Assembly: GCA_018806915.1 (NCBI GenBank)
Contig: JAGKQI010000105.1
Location: forward strand, 992,001 to 1,056,000
Reading direction: 5' to 3'
From: Phytophthora colocasiae
Lineage: Eukaryota; Oomycota; Peronosporomycetes; Peronosporales; Peronosporaceae
DNA length: 64,000 nucleotides
Positions 41,785 to 51,016 of the stretch are shown here, piece after piece; position 1 is the stretch's first letter, and every line of letters starts with the position of its first letter. The notes under the pieces were generated by a model. It did no database searches. It worked only from the letters and a program-made list of their open reading frames with translations, and was not told the origin of the DNA. The translations under genes and the position numbers were made by a program.

Positions 41785-41794
41785 TTATGAGCCC
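41784..41794 (+). other. copia-2 primer-binding site for initiator tRNA-Met anticodon arm
   Basis: GTTATGAGCCC directly after the 5' LTR is the complement of GGGCUCAUAAC, the anticodon stem-loop of initiator tRNA-Met. Priming by a tRNA half cut in the anticodon loop is known for Drosophila copia. The gag ATG (41787) lies inside this site. Confidence 0.8.
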
Positions 41795-42530
41795 AAGTCC
41801 TGGATTTCCCGCCCAACGGAACGAGTCTAAGATGTCCAAGCCGATGAAGTACACGTCAGAAGGCATCCCAAACAACTGGGATCGGAAGGACAGGCAGACG
41901 TATACGTGGGCCATGAGAACAGTGTTCAAGGAACAAGACTTGTTAAAAATCGTAGACCGACAGCTGACGAAGTCAATGCTCTCCACTGAAGAGACTGAGA
42001 CTGACTCTGACAAGAAGCAGACAAAGATCTTGAGGATGATCGGTACATCAGTGCCACCAGAGATCTTACACCAAATCCGGACGGCGGAGGTCGGATCAGA
42101 TATGTGGTACGCCCTGTGCGATCTGTTCGAGAACAAAGTGAACAAGACAGTCAAGGTTCATACAATCCGTCGACTAGTGACAGAGTTGTGGAACACAAAA
42201 CTTTTACCTGGTGGCGATGCCAACCTACACCTCTGTAAGAAGTTCAACGTGTGCACTGAGCTGGTGAAATATGCAGTACACTCTCGAAGATGTCGACATG
42301 GTCTGCCTGAGCTAGCGGAGTTCGAGACTTTGAAGTCGTCAGTTCGCTATGGAGCCGATACTAGTGTATACACACTCACCAAGGTCCGTGAACTCATACG
42401 AGCAGCAGCATCACGTCAGACTGAGTTTCACGGTAAGCGTGGGACTGGAACGGGGCAGAATATGAGTCAGAAAAGCGCTGGAAACAAAGCTGGTGCTAAA
42501 GGAAAGTCCGAAAATCAGCAACAGCAGTAG
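41787..42530 (+). CDS. copia-2 Gag (UBN2-type), stopped by TAG before the zinc knuckle
   Basis: 247 codons from an ATG overlapping the primer-binding site. The copia-type Gag core includes NWDRKDRQTYTWAMRTVFKE, GSDMWYALCDLFENK and LVTELWNTKLLPGGDANLHL. A Gly/Lys/Gln-rich tail ends at TAG 42528-42530. The same frame reopens at once and carries the zinc knuckle CYACGSGDHSRANC, so a single nonsense change separates capsid from nucleocapsid. Confidence 0.88.
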   Translation: MSPSPGFPAQRNESKMSKPMKYTSEGIPNNWDRKDRQTYTWAMRTVFKEQDLLKIVDRQLTKSMLSTEETETDSDKKQTKILRMIGTSVPPEILHQIRTAEVGSDMWYALCDLFENKVNKTVKVHTIRRLVTELWNTKLLPGGDANLHLCKKFNVCTELVKYAVHSRRCRHGLPELAEFETLKSSVRYGADTSVYTLTKVRELIRAAASRQTEFHGKRGTGTGQNMSQKSAGNKAGAKGKSENQQQQ

Positions 42531-43088
42531 CTTACCCTTGGGTCCAAAGGATTTAAGGAGGGTAGGAAGTGTTACGCGTGTGGTAGTGGAGACCATAGCA
42601 GAGCTAACTGCCCACAGAAGTCGAAGCAGAACGCCATCAGTGCAGGGGACAATGACCAGAAGCAGAAACAGCGAGATCTCTGTACGCTTCGACGCACAAA
42701 CGCGATCATCAAGATCCCACGTCATGACGGAGTATCAGGACAAGGGGTGGTGACTGGCGTGCTGGATGCGGAGCCCAACACGGTTTTTGGTGTTGATTCA
42801 AGTGGTCAAGTTCTGGATGTGACAGAAAAAGAGTGCGAAGCTGTCGAGGACAGTACCGTTGGTTGGTGGTATTTTGATACGGCGTCCAACGCCCATGTGA
42901 CCGGAAATCGCGCTCAGTACGCGAGTTTCACTGAAGATACAACCACCAGCCAAAGTGTGCACGGTGTCACACCGAACTTAGCATCCAAGATTGCCGGAGT
43001 TGGAACTGTTGCTGTGAAAACGTGGGTGGATGGTGTGGAGAAAGTGTTCCACATCGAAGATGTATGCTACGTCCCAGGCGCGGAGTAG
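42531..43088 (+). pseudogene. copia-2 zinc knuckle and protease segment
   Basis: In frame with Gag after the TAG. CYACGSGDHSRANCPQ is followed by ~80 residues and the protease site region WWYFDTASNAHVTGNR, where the usual DSGAS/DTAS motif is DTAS. It ends with VFHIEDVCYVPGAE and a stop at 43086; the rest is in other frames. Confidence 0.8.
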
Positions 43089-43203
43089 GGTTGTTTTCCC
43101 CTGGACTTGCACTTAAACAAGGATTTTATTTTCAAACAAGAGCATGCGACAATGAACTTTCGAGTACTGCTAAGAGGCGAAGAGGTGGCAATCGCTACAG
43201 CGC

Positions 43204-43889
43204 ATGACTCAACGTGGGGCTTCATTGCCGAGTTTACAGCGTAAAAGGAGCAGGCGGAGCGTTCAGACCCCACCAATATGCAACTTCACTGCAGCTGAAA
43301 GTGTTGCTTCGTTGAAAACGTGGCATGAGAGACTAGGCCATACATGTCCTCAGTACCTGAAGACCATGGTTGATCAAGGACTCGTCAAAGGAATGATGCT
43401 TAGCCAACGACAACAGAACCAGGTATGTGATGCCTGTCACGTTGGCAAGCAGAAGCGAGCACGTCGCAGGAAGAAGCTCAACCGCAAAACGCGAGTGCCG
43501 AATCAACTTGTCTACGCAGACCTACTGATACCAAGTGAGGGAATGGTGCTCGCTACGAGGCGGTCCTGATTATCATGGACGGACACTCAAGGTTCGTCAC
43601 GATGCACCTGCTAAAGAGCAAGACGGCTGAGGAGGTAAACGCTCGCATCAAGGAGTACGTGGCCTGGGCGGAACGTCAAGCTCGACGTAGCCAGACTGAC
43701 AGTGAAGCAGAGATCAAGTACCCTGTTCGACAAATTCTAACGGACAAAGGCGGTGAGTTCGTAAACTCGATGATAGCGAGCTGGTACGCGAGCAAAGGCA
43801 TCGAGCACGTAAAAGTGGGACCGAAAAGCTCTCAGCTGAACTTGTGTGAGCGCGCGCACCAGTCGATCGTGGAAATGACAAGTCAATGA
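43204..43889 (+). pseudogene. copia-2 integrase, broken in two frames
   Basis: 43204-43569 holds the zinc domain (TWHERLGHTCPQYLKTMVDQ, CDACHVGKQKR). After a stop the core continues from 43575: MDGHSRFVTMHLLKSKTAEE, ILTDKGGEFVNSM and the Glu region LNLCERAHQSIVEM, ending at 43889. The next segment (MMHHASFPRSLWPEALRNAI) is in the 43886 frame. Confidence 0.85.
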
Positions 43890-46099
43890 TGCATCACGCA
43901 AGTTTCCCGCGTTCACTGTGGCCTGAAGCCCTTCGAAACGCTATCTACGTGATAAACCGGGTATACGACAAAGGCACGAATGCTATCCCATTCCAACAAA
44001 TGTTTGGGAGCAAACCAGACATTCATCATTTCAGGACATTTGGGTCGTTGGCGTACGTGCACGGGAGGCGCAAATATCACGATAACGTCAAACCGGGTTT
44101 CGTGCTGGGCTATGCCGAAGATGTTGTTGGATGCAAGGTGTATTTCCCCGGTGAACACACTGCAAAGTTCGTGCCTGACTTGCGAGTGTCCGAGGACGTC
44201 ATGTATCGCGATCGTCATACTGTTTATTTGAATAAAGCTGATCTGGAGTCGCTAGTTTTCACAAGAATCTCTGGAAATGTTATCTGTAGTACAAGTGACG
44301 ATGAAGAAATGGGCACAGCTATAAGTGAGGGTGAACATGAATCTATGCGCAGAGAAAGCGTATTCGATCCTCCAGTAAGTAACGAGACCATGATGTTGGA
44401 TAATACCCGTGAACTCGAAGAAGGCGCAAGAGTTGAATCAAGTCTCGGCGAAGTGGACGAAAATGCACCATCTAGCACCAAGAGAGTGTATACGGAGACA
44501 GGCTGTGAAATGTTGGCTGGTTTAGCTGATGCCGGTGGAGTTGAAACCGAGTCCGTAGTTGGAGCACACGGATCTGTTCTGAGTGAGAAAGAAGATGCAG
44601 AGATCTACAGTGAAGCTGCCGAAGTTCACAGTGTTCAAGATGACCCATGCTCAGGTAACGATCAGGACCAGGACTTCAACACAGAAATGGATGATACATT
44701 CACAGTAGCCAGTGTATTTGCTCCGGTAAGTGAAAGAAACTGCGGTATCATGGAGGACATGGTGGAAGAGTATAGCGGTGATCTGGGTGAGTCAAGCAAT
44801 GGTCAAATGGAGTCGGAAACCGAAACCGGGGGCGAAACTCCAAGACTCACAACTAAACGTATTCACCGGGATGAAACGCCCTCTGAAGAAGAGCGAGTAG
44901 AGCGCGCAGCAGATAAAACGACACCAAAACGGACCCGCACTGGACTCAGAGATGCGCACGAGCGTCGTCGACCGGGTTACCTGGACGACTACGTTGTGAA
45001 CGCGTTGCACAACACAAAACGAGTTCTCGATGTAAATGGCAAGCCTATTCGAGCAAGCGATGTGAAGATCCCACGCAACCATCGTGAAGCCATGCGATCC
45101 AAGTTTGCAGATTTCTGGAGACTTGCCGAATTGGAAGGGTTGGCAGCACTCAAGACCAAGGGAGTCCTCAAAGAAATTCCTGGCTCGGAAATGCCCAAGG
45201 ATGCTCGTGCCATTAACACAATGTGGGTCTACGCGCTAAAGTCCGACCACCAGGGGTACATTATCCGGTTTAAAGGACGGACTGTGGCGCTGGGGAACCA
45301 CCAAAGGCCTGGAATTGATTTCCAAGAAACGTTTTCTCCTGTAGCGAGAATGTCTTCGTTTCGGCTGTTACTGGTACTTGCCGCGTTGAATTTGCTGGTA
45401 TTCGGTGGAGACATCAACACAGCTTACCTGAACGCGTGGCTCAACATTCCTCAATATGTGAGATCTATACCAGGTTTTCCGTGTGATATCGATGGCCACG
45501 TGTACATGGTGATGCGAGCACTGTATGGACTAAGACAGTCTGGACGCGAATGGAATTCGGAGCTAAATCAGTGCATGCTGAATCGCGGATTCCAGAGATC
45601 GCTGACTGAACCATGCCTGTATTTCCTACTAGAAGCTGATACAATCACCTATGTGCTTATTTACGTCGATGATATTCTCGTGGCAACAAACCATGAAGAC
45701 TTCAAGGTGAAGCTCTTCAGCGATCTGAACGAAGTGTATGGAATCAAGGACCAGGGGCTTCTATCTCAGTACTTGGGAATTGAAGTCAGTCAGACAAGTA
45801 CGCATATTACTATCCGACAAGAAACGTATGCACGCGAGATACTACAGAAGTTCGGGTTCAATGGTGCGCACGCAGTTGGAAATCCCATGGAAACTAATGG
45901 TCGACTAGTACCTGTTCATGATGATGGAGAAAACGATACCAGTTTTCCCTACCGCGAGGCGATCGGAATGGTGATGTATCTGGCGACTAGCACCAGGCCG
46001 GATTTAGCTTTTGTCGTGAGCCAGCTGAGCCGCTTCGTGGCAAAACTCTCAACGAAGCACGTCGGAACCTTGAAGCGCGTGCTTCGATACCTGGTATGA
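43886..46099 (+). CDS. copia-2 integrase end, linker and reverse transcriptase
   Basis: 737 codons. It begins at the C-terminal integrase block (SLWPEALRNAIYVINRVYDK, PDIHHFRTFGSLAYV), has a ~300-residue acidic linker (nt ~44230-44900) and then RVT_2: KDARAINTMWVYALKSDHQG, GRTVALGNHQRPGIDFQETF, KALYG-type MRALYGLRQSGREW and the active-site LIYVDDILVATN. It ends in LSRFVAKLSTKHVGTLKRVL just before RNase H, which is cut off by a TGA at 46097-46099. Confidence 0.92.
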   Translation: MMHHASFPRSLWPEALRNAIYVINRVYDKGTNAIPFQQMFGSKPDIHHFRTFGSLAYVHGRRKYHDNVKPGFVLGYAEDVVGCKVYFPGEHTAKFVPDLRVSEDVMYRDRHTVYLNKADLESLVFTRISGNVICSTSDDEEMGTAISEGEHESMRRESVFDPPVSNETMMLDNTRELEEGARVESSLGEVDENAPSSTKRVYTETGCEMLAGLADAGGVETESVVGAHGSVLSEKEDAEIYSEAAEVHSVQDDPCSGNDQDQDFNTEMDDTFTVASVFAPVSERNCGIMEDMVEEYSGDLGESSNGQMESETETGGETPRLTTKRIHRDETPSEEERVERAADKTTPKRTRTGLRDAHERRRPGYLDDYVVNALHNTKRVLDVNGKPIRASDVKIPRNHREAMRSKFADFWRLAELEGLAALKTKGVLKEIPGSEMPKDARAINTMWVYALKSDHQGYIIRFKGRTVALGNHQRPGIDFQETFSPVARMSSFRLLLVLAALNLLVFGGDINTAYLNAWLNIPQYVRSIPGFPCDIDGHVYMVMRALYGLRQSGREWNSELNQCMLNRGFQRSLTEPCLYFLLEADTITYVLIYVDDILVATNHEDFKVKLFSDLNEVYGIKDQGLLSQYLGIEVSQTSTHITIRQETYAREILQKFGFNGAHAVGNPMETNGRLVPVHDDGENDTSFPYREAIGMVMYLATSTRPDLAFVVSQLSRFVAKLSTKHVGTLKRVLRYLV

Positions 46100-46111
46100 A
46101 CAGTCGACTAT

Positions 46112-46640
46112 GGAATTTCCTACGAAAGAGCGGAACATGTCGACGGTGACGTCGTGCTTAACGGTTATTGTGACAGCGACTGGGCCAATGACCAAGAGTT
46201 TTGCAAGAGTACAACGGGATTCGTCTTCACACTTGCCGGTGGCGCAGTTTCCTGGATGTCAAGAAAGCAAAGCATCGTGGCCTTGCCGACGGCAGAGGCG
46301 GAATACATCGCAGCATGTGAAGCCACGATGGAGGCTATCGCAGAAAGCAACATCCTACAAGAGATTTTACCGAAGAAAGCTGTGGAATTAACGATGGGCA
46401 TCGACAATCAAGCAGCGCTCATAATGGCTAAATCCGACTTATAGTCGGCGCACAAGGCACATCGAGCTGCGTTGGCACTTCGTGCGAGAGCAAGTGGAAA
46501 AGGGTGCCATCTATTTGCTCAAGATCAAAGGAAATGTTAATCCAGCAGACTTCTTCACCAAACCATTGGACAAAGTTCGGCTAAAGACCCTGTTGCACTT
46601 GATCGGGATTGGCAGCCAGAAGGACGTACAGCAACCGTAG
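46112..46640 (+). pseudogene. copia-2 RNase H
   Basis: The frame starting near 46115 gives VVLNGYCDSDWANDQEFCKS, VALPTAEAEYIAACEA and then a TAG at 46442; after it ARHIELRWHFVREQVEKGAI and NPADFFTKPLDKV continue to about 46640. The motifs are those of Ty1/copia RNase H, with one nonsense codon inside. Confidence 0.85.
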
Positions 46641-46680
46641 CAGTTCTCTTGGTTCTCGAAGCAATGCTTCGAGAAGGGCG

Positions 46681-47013
46681 TGTTGGAATTCGTATTGATC
46701 TGGCCTGAAACAGTCAGGAGCTGTTGCTAGCGGTAAAGGGACCAGCAACAGCGGCGAGAAGACCAGCAAACAGCGGAACCAGCAGCAGTGTGTCCAGCTG
46801 GAGCGGCAACTGGGACGTTGGGGGAGCTACGGGTGAGAACGCTAAAGAAGATGAAACACAGGCCGTACATGTAGCACCTGAAGGAACGAGCTGAGCTCGT
46901 TGAGGTTGCTAGCAGAACAGAGAGGAACAAGGCTAACAATCAATCTATCAGTCTTTTATTTCCTTCGAGGTGCACAAGTCAAGCTACTGGCCTAACCGAT
47001 TCATTTCCCAACA
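46681..47013 (+). repeat. copia-2 3' LTR
   Basis: 333 bp from TGTTGGAATTCG to CCCAACA, preceded by a purine-rich tract (GAGAAGGGCG) as primer for plus-strand synthesis and followed by the TSD AATGG. Confidence 0.95.
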
Positions 47014-47202
47014 AATGGGACCGCTAAAAGCACGGACTAGAGGTGCTATACTCCTAAAAAAGGGTCTCTCTGCTCCCGAAAACGTCTTAAAGCTATCAAG
47101 TCTACAATCAAGGAGTGGGAAGAGTTTTCAGATCAGCTAGTAATTCGTAGCTACCAGACAGCTATTCCTAGGGTTGAGTCAATGACAATTTAATAAATGG
47201 CA
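47014..47202 (+). pseudogene. pogo transposase fragment, right of copia-2
   Basis: After one TSD copy, the frame from the left fragment continues GPLKARTRGAILLKKG, then shifts to AIKSTIKEWEEFSDQLVIRS and ends in TAA near 47192. It is the C-terminal tail of a pogo-type transposase, related in arrangement to the tail in the 51-55 kb elements (MGPLKANLKALW ... AISAWESIEG). Confidence 0.75.
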
Positions 47203-47272
47203 TTTTCCTTGAAATTTGTATTTACCAATCAGCATTAGTCTGTGGCCTTGTTTGGCCCGGGTATTTGTGTCG

Positions 47273-47565
47273 GTGTCTGTACCCATGCAAGTTGAGGTGG
47301 GCACACATGTTAAACACAAATTTTTTTCACCAAGCCAGAGTAGCGCCAGACCGTCAAGCGAATGGACCGTGTTGAGTAGCAGAGAGGCATTCGTGAATTC
47401 TCCACCGACAAGACGAATGGTTTTTCGCCCACGCAACTCGAACGAACGGGCCCAGATCCCATCCTGCTCTTCGAGAATACTACGACTACGCGCTCAGAAC
47501 TCTGGGTCCACGGAGCGTTTGAGATGCCATTCGTACGACGCAGCGAACCCCCTCGACGATAATAA
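47273..47565. other. junction DNA before copia-3 gag
   Basis: No LTR matching the copia-3 3' end (56838 on) is present here, so the 5' end of copia-3 is truncated or replaced. A plus frame (LLFENTTTTRSELWVHGAFE ...) ends in tandem stops at 47560 and has no recognised domain. Confidence 0.45.
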
Positions 47566-48810
47566 ATGTCACACACGACCGCTGCTTCATCTGCTACCGA
47601 TCGTTCGCGATCCGGCGAACGGCAACAAGACTTATCTGCTCGGACTACCCCAGGCACATGGAGGTGAATCATCAGCGTGGCGTGTTGGAGCTCCTGGCAG
47701 CTATACGGGGTCAGCCAGAGGTCGCGCAAGGGCAGCCAGGTTTTCCAGGCTCGAACCCGTTGACGGCGTGGCTCTTGAGCAAGCTCTTAGGCAACTCTCG
47801 CCTATTGCTTCCCAACATGCCAAGGTTCTCCAAGCTACTGCTGCTAGGAGCACGCATGCACATCGACTCGCTGGCAAGGCCTCCGCGGCTGACGACGCCA
47901 CCACGACGAGTGGAGCCAGTTCATCAGCATCTTGCAGCGCGTCAAGACCACGAGGTACCACTTTCCCGCCTGCAGCACATCTACGCTGCACAGCAGGCAC
48001 ATCAGGCGGCGCAAGCAGGAGCAGCACAAGGGGTACCACCAGTTCACCCACCACCACAAGGAAGGTGGGCCTGGAGGGCAAGGTCAAGGGCAACAGAGCT
48101 TCGGCAACCCCGACGCGCGGCAGAAAAAGCTGGCCATTAGGTCGTTCAGCGGAAAGGAGCTCTATGTGGGGCTCGGATCTGGTTTCATAGAATGGGACAA
48201 GCGCTTAGAGAGGCCGATAGTGATAGGAAGAAGCCTGTGGATTCAAGTGGTCGGAATTCGTGAAGGTCGACTTGCTCGGAAACTTCCTGACAGGAACCGC
48301 CGAGATATACTACAACAGGCAGGTGGATTCGTGGTTGTGCCAGATGCCGACGCTTCAGTATGTTATGGAGAAGATGCTGGAGACATACAAGACCACCTTG
48401 ACACCCGCGCAGGCAATGCAGCTGTTCACGGCCCCGAAGGACCCGAAGAGGACATGGCCGGAGCACTACATGTATTTGGTGGCGGTGTCGGAGGTGACTG
48501 GCGGCGGCGCGGACTATTTGCTGCTGAATAACGTCGTACAGTACGCATCGCTGGACTTGAGAACGGTGCTCATGGCTAAGGTCGACAGCACGCGTACCGA
48601 CTATCTGGCGCACGCGGAGGAGCTGGTGCACTTTGCTTAAGCGTGGGAATCGAGACAAAAGAAAAATCTTGGTCGAGAACTCGTCGGAGCGGTTAGTGAG
48701 CTGGGCAAACAGGAAACGCGTCGCTGCTACAAATGTGGACAGGCTGGACACCTAGGGGCTGCGTGCACCGGAAAGGAAGATCAGGAGGAGCCGGATATAA
48801 CACTTGCAGT
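47566..48810 (+). pseudogene. copia-3 Gag and zinc knuckle, several frames
   Basis: ATG at 47566 opens a short Ser/Arg-rich frame. The capsid core is in the frame at 48260-48640 ([40 protein letters not shown]). The zinc knuckle RCYKCGQAGHLGAACT follows at about 48722. A long Ala/Gln/Pro-rich frame overlaps 47658-48140. At least three frame changes, so not translatable as one protein. Confidence 0.78.
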
Positions 48811-48834
48811 GCGACGCCATTATCAAGCCTGGAA

Positions 48835-49456
48835 GAGACTGGATTTTGGATAGCGGCTCCAGTCGTCATCTCGTGAACGATCAGTCGTGGCTGGAGGAGT
48901 TGGAGCCGCACGTGGATTCGTGCCCCAGCCGAACGGAGACCCGCTCAATATTACGATGGAGGGGACCCTCACATTGCGCGTGAAGGCGTGCGGACGGGAG
49001 CAGACCTTAAAACTCACGAATGTGTATTACGCTGCCAACGTAGTGCATAACCAGCTGTCGTATGGAACGCTGGATGCGATGGGCTATTCGTTGGCGCAGT
49101 GAGACGGAAGGTGCGTGTTGGCGGCCAAGGACGGAGCGCGTGTAGTATTTGACGTGGATCTCCGGAAGAACGTGCTGGTAGTGCCAGGAAATGTGGTGAA
49201 GTTCAAGAAGGCGCCGACCGAGTTCATCATGGCGGCGCTGGACGGGGAAGATTTACCCCCGGATGTGCAGCAGGGAACGCTGCTGGAATTTCACAAGCGC
49301 CTAGGCCACCTGAACTACGACTCGGTGGAGAGGCTAGCGCGAGACCCGAGCTCTGGGATTGCGCTAACGGACCACAAGCGCGTCAACTGCTTGACTTGCG
49401 CGGAGGGGAAGCAGAGAAAAGGTCGTGGAAGGACAGTGGCGCTCACTCGCCCATAG
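48835..49456 (+). pseudogene. copia-3 protease and integrase zinc domain
   Basis: Protease site WILDSGSSRHLV at ~48838, later VYYAANVVHNQLSYGTLDAM, and the HHCC domain LEFHKRLGHLNYDSVERLAR with CLTCAEGKQRKGRG. The frame stops at 49456. Confidence 0.85.
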
Positions 49457-49497
49457 ATCGTATTGGCGGGGTTATATGATCGGATCTGAAAGGCCCA

Positions 49498-49839
49498 ATG
49501 CCGCCGAGTGATCGTCTTGGAAATCGCTTCATGATGAGCTTTGTTGATCACAAGAGCAACTACGGGAGAGTGTTCCTGGCGAAGACGAAGGACCGGGCCG
49601 CAAAGAAGTTCGAACACTTCTTGGTGTTCTTCGAGAAGGAGTTTAACTGCAAGATACGTGTGCTGAGGACGGATTCAGGAGGAGAATATCAAAATGTAGA
49701 TCCGTTCTGCAAGACCACGGGGGTTGCGAGGCGGCGCAGTGAGGCCAACAATCAGGCCAGCAACGGGAAGGCAGAACGGATGCATCGCACCGTGATGAAC
49801 ATGACGCGCTGTATAGTTTTTGCGTGCGGGCCCCCTTAG
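49498..49839 (+). pseudogene. copia-3 integrase core, repeat unit A
   Basis: FMMSFVDHKSNYGRVFLAKT, IRVLRTDSGGEYQNVDPFCK and the Glu in GKAERMHRTVMNM. It stops after FACGPP. The repeat unit A begins inside it, at 49663. Unit B holds a shortened copy at 52961-53134. Confidence 0.88.
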
Positions 49840-49856
49840 AGCTTTTGGGGGGATGC

Positions 49857-51016
49857 GGTACAGTACGCGGCGTACATACTCAATCGTGCGCCGACTAACG
49901 CAAATCCTGGACGCGCGTCGCCGCTCAAGGTTTTGACGAAGACGACGCCACAGCTTGGCAAGATAGTGATTTTCGGGTCGCCGTGCACGGTCTACAGAGA
50001 TCCCAGCAACAAAACCTTCTCACAGAGGGCACAACAAGGCAGTCATCGGAATTGGGGAGGAAGTCAAAGGCTACAGAGTGTACTTACCCAAGGACAAGAG
50101 GTGGTGACGTCGCAGCACGTGAGGAACATCGAGACGCTGAACAAGGCACAGAACCTCCAGGTGCAGCGTCTGTATCAGGACGACGACGAAGCCGAGGCTG
50201 AGGAGGAGTCCGGGAAGCAAGGCAGCGGAGCTGCGAAACAAAGCGGCAACAGCAAGAAGAGCGGTGGAAGAGGCCGCGGAAAGGGGCGCAAGAAGAGCTC
50301 TAAGACGAAGAAAACCTGGACGAGAGAAACATGCGACTCGTTCAGTGGCGAAGGCTGCTGGGGCTGAATCGCCTGAGGCAGATCAGCAGGATACGGCGGC
50401 GGAAAGTGTCGTGAACAACGTTCTTGAGCTGGATCTCAAGTACTACACGGACGCCATACGCAGCCAGCAGAAAATCGGCTGGGAGAAGGCCATGATGGAT
50501 GAGCTCAGAGCTCTGGAAGACAATGGTGTGTGGGAGGTGGTGCGGCTACTGAATGGAGTGCGAATTCTGCGCATCAAGTTGGTGTACAAGGAAGCTGGAC
50601 GCGGAAGGGAATTGAGCGGCTCAAGGCTCGACTCGTTGCCTGCGGAAACGAGCGGACGTTTGGAGTTAACTACAGCGTAACGTTTGCTGCAGTCATCGAC
50701 ATGACTAGCGTTAAGGTGATATTCGTACTTGCGAGGAAGTGGCGCGTGCCCGCCAAGCATGGCGACGTGCCAAACGCCTATGTGAAGGCGGACAAGGAGG
50801 AAGACTTGCGTATCTATATAAAGGTACCTCGAGGAATGAAGATCCCTGAGGAGATTCTAAAAGGCTCAACGTGGAATCAGACGCCAAGGCGGCACTAGAG
50901 CTAAGGAAGGCGTTGTACGGGCTGAAACAAGCGGGTCGCCTTTGGAGCAAGCTACTGCACTCGAAGCTCGTGGATATTGGCTTCCAGCAAAGCCTCGTGG
51001 ATATGTGCTTGTACTA
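49857..51016 (+). pseudogene. copia-3 integrase end and RT first half, repeat unit A
   Basis: Pieces in different frames: TPQLGKIVIFGSPCTVYRDP; an acidic/Lys-rich linker; NNVLELDLKYYTDAIRSQQK and MMDELRALEDNGVWEVV; GVNYSVTFAAVIDMTSVKVI; VPAKHGDVPNAYVKADKEED; and after a stop [19 protein letters not shown] to DMCLYY, where pogo is inserted. Confidence 0.85.

Larger units (their letters stand above)
41446..47013 (+). mobile_element. copia-2, complete Ty1/copia retrotransposon with recent LTRs
   Basis: LTRs 41446-41784 (339 bp) and 46681-47013 (333 bp) are flanked by AATGG on both sides (41441-41445, 47014-47018). The LTRs differ by only a few substitutions and a T-run indel, so insertion was fairly recent. 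Yet gag, integrase and RNase H frames contain stops or shifts (42528, ~43086, ~43566, 46097, 46442). The left LTR ends CG instead of CA. Confidence 0.97.
41277..47272. mobile_element. small pogo-like element (about 428 bp of own sequence) split by copia-2
   Basis: Inverted repeats CGACACAAATACCCGGGC at 41277-41294 and its reverse complement at 47255-47272 bound the element. TA precedes the left end (41275-41276); the base pair after the right end is GT, so the second TA is mutated or the end is trimmed. Its own sequence is 41277-41445 and 47014-47272. Across the copia-2 insertion point a transposase tail reads through (KSTSVCQPLNVRVMGPLK), so copia-2 jumped into this element. Confidence 0.82.

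Noticed and set aside
47216..48190. 324-codon plus ORF over the copia-3 5' end
   Set aside because: Low complexity Ser/Arg/Ala frame overlapping gag in another frame, with no domain.
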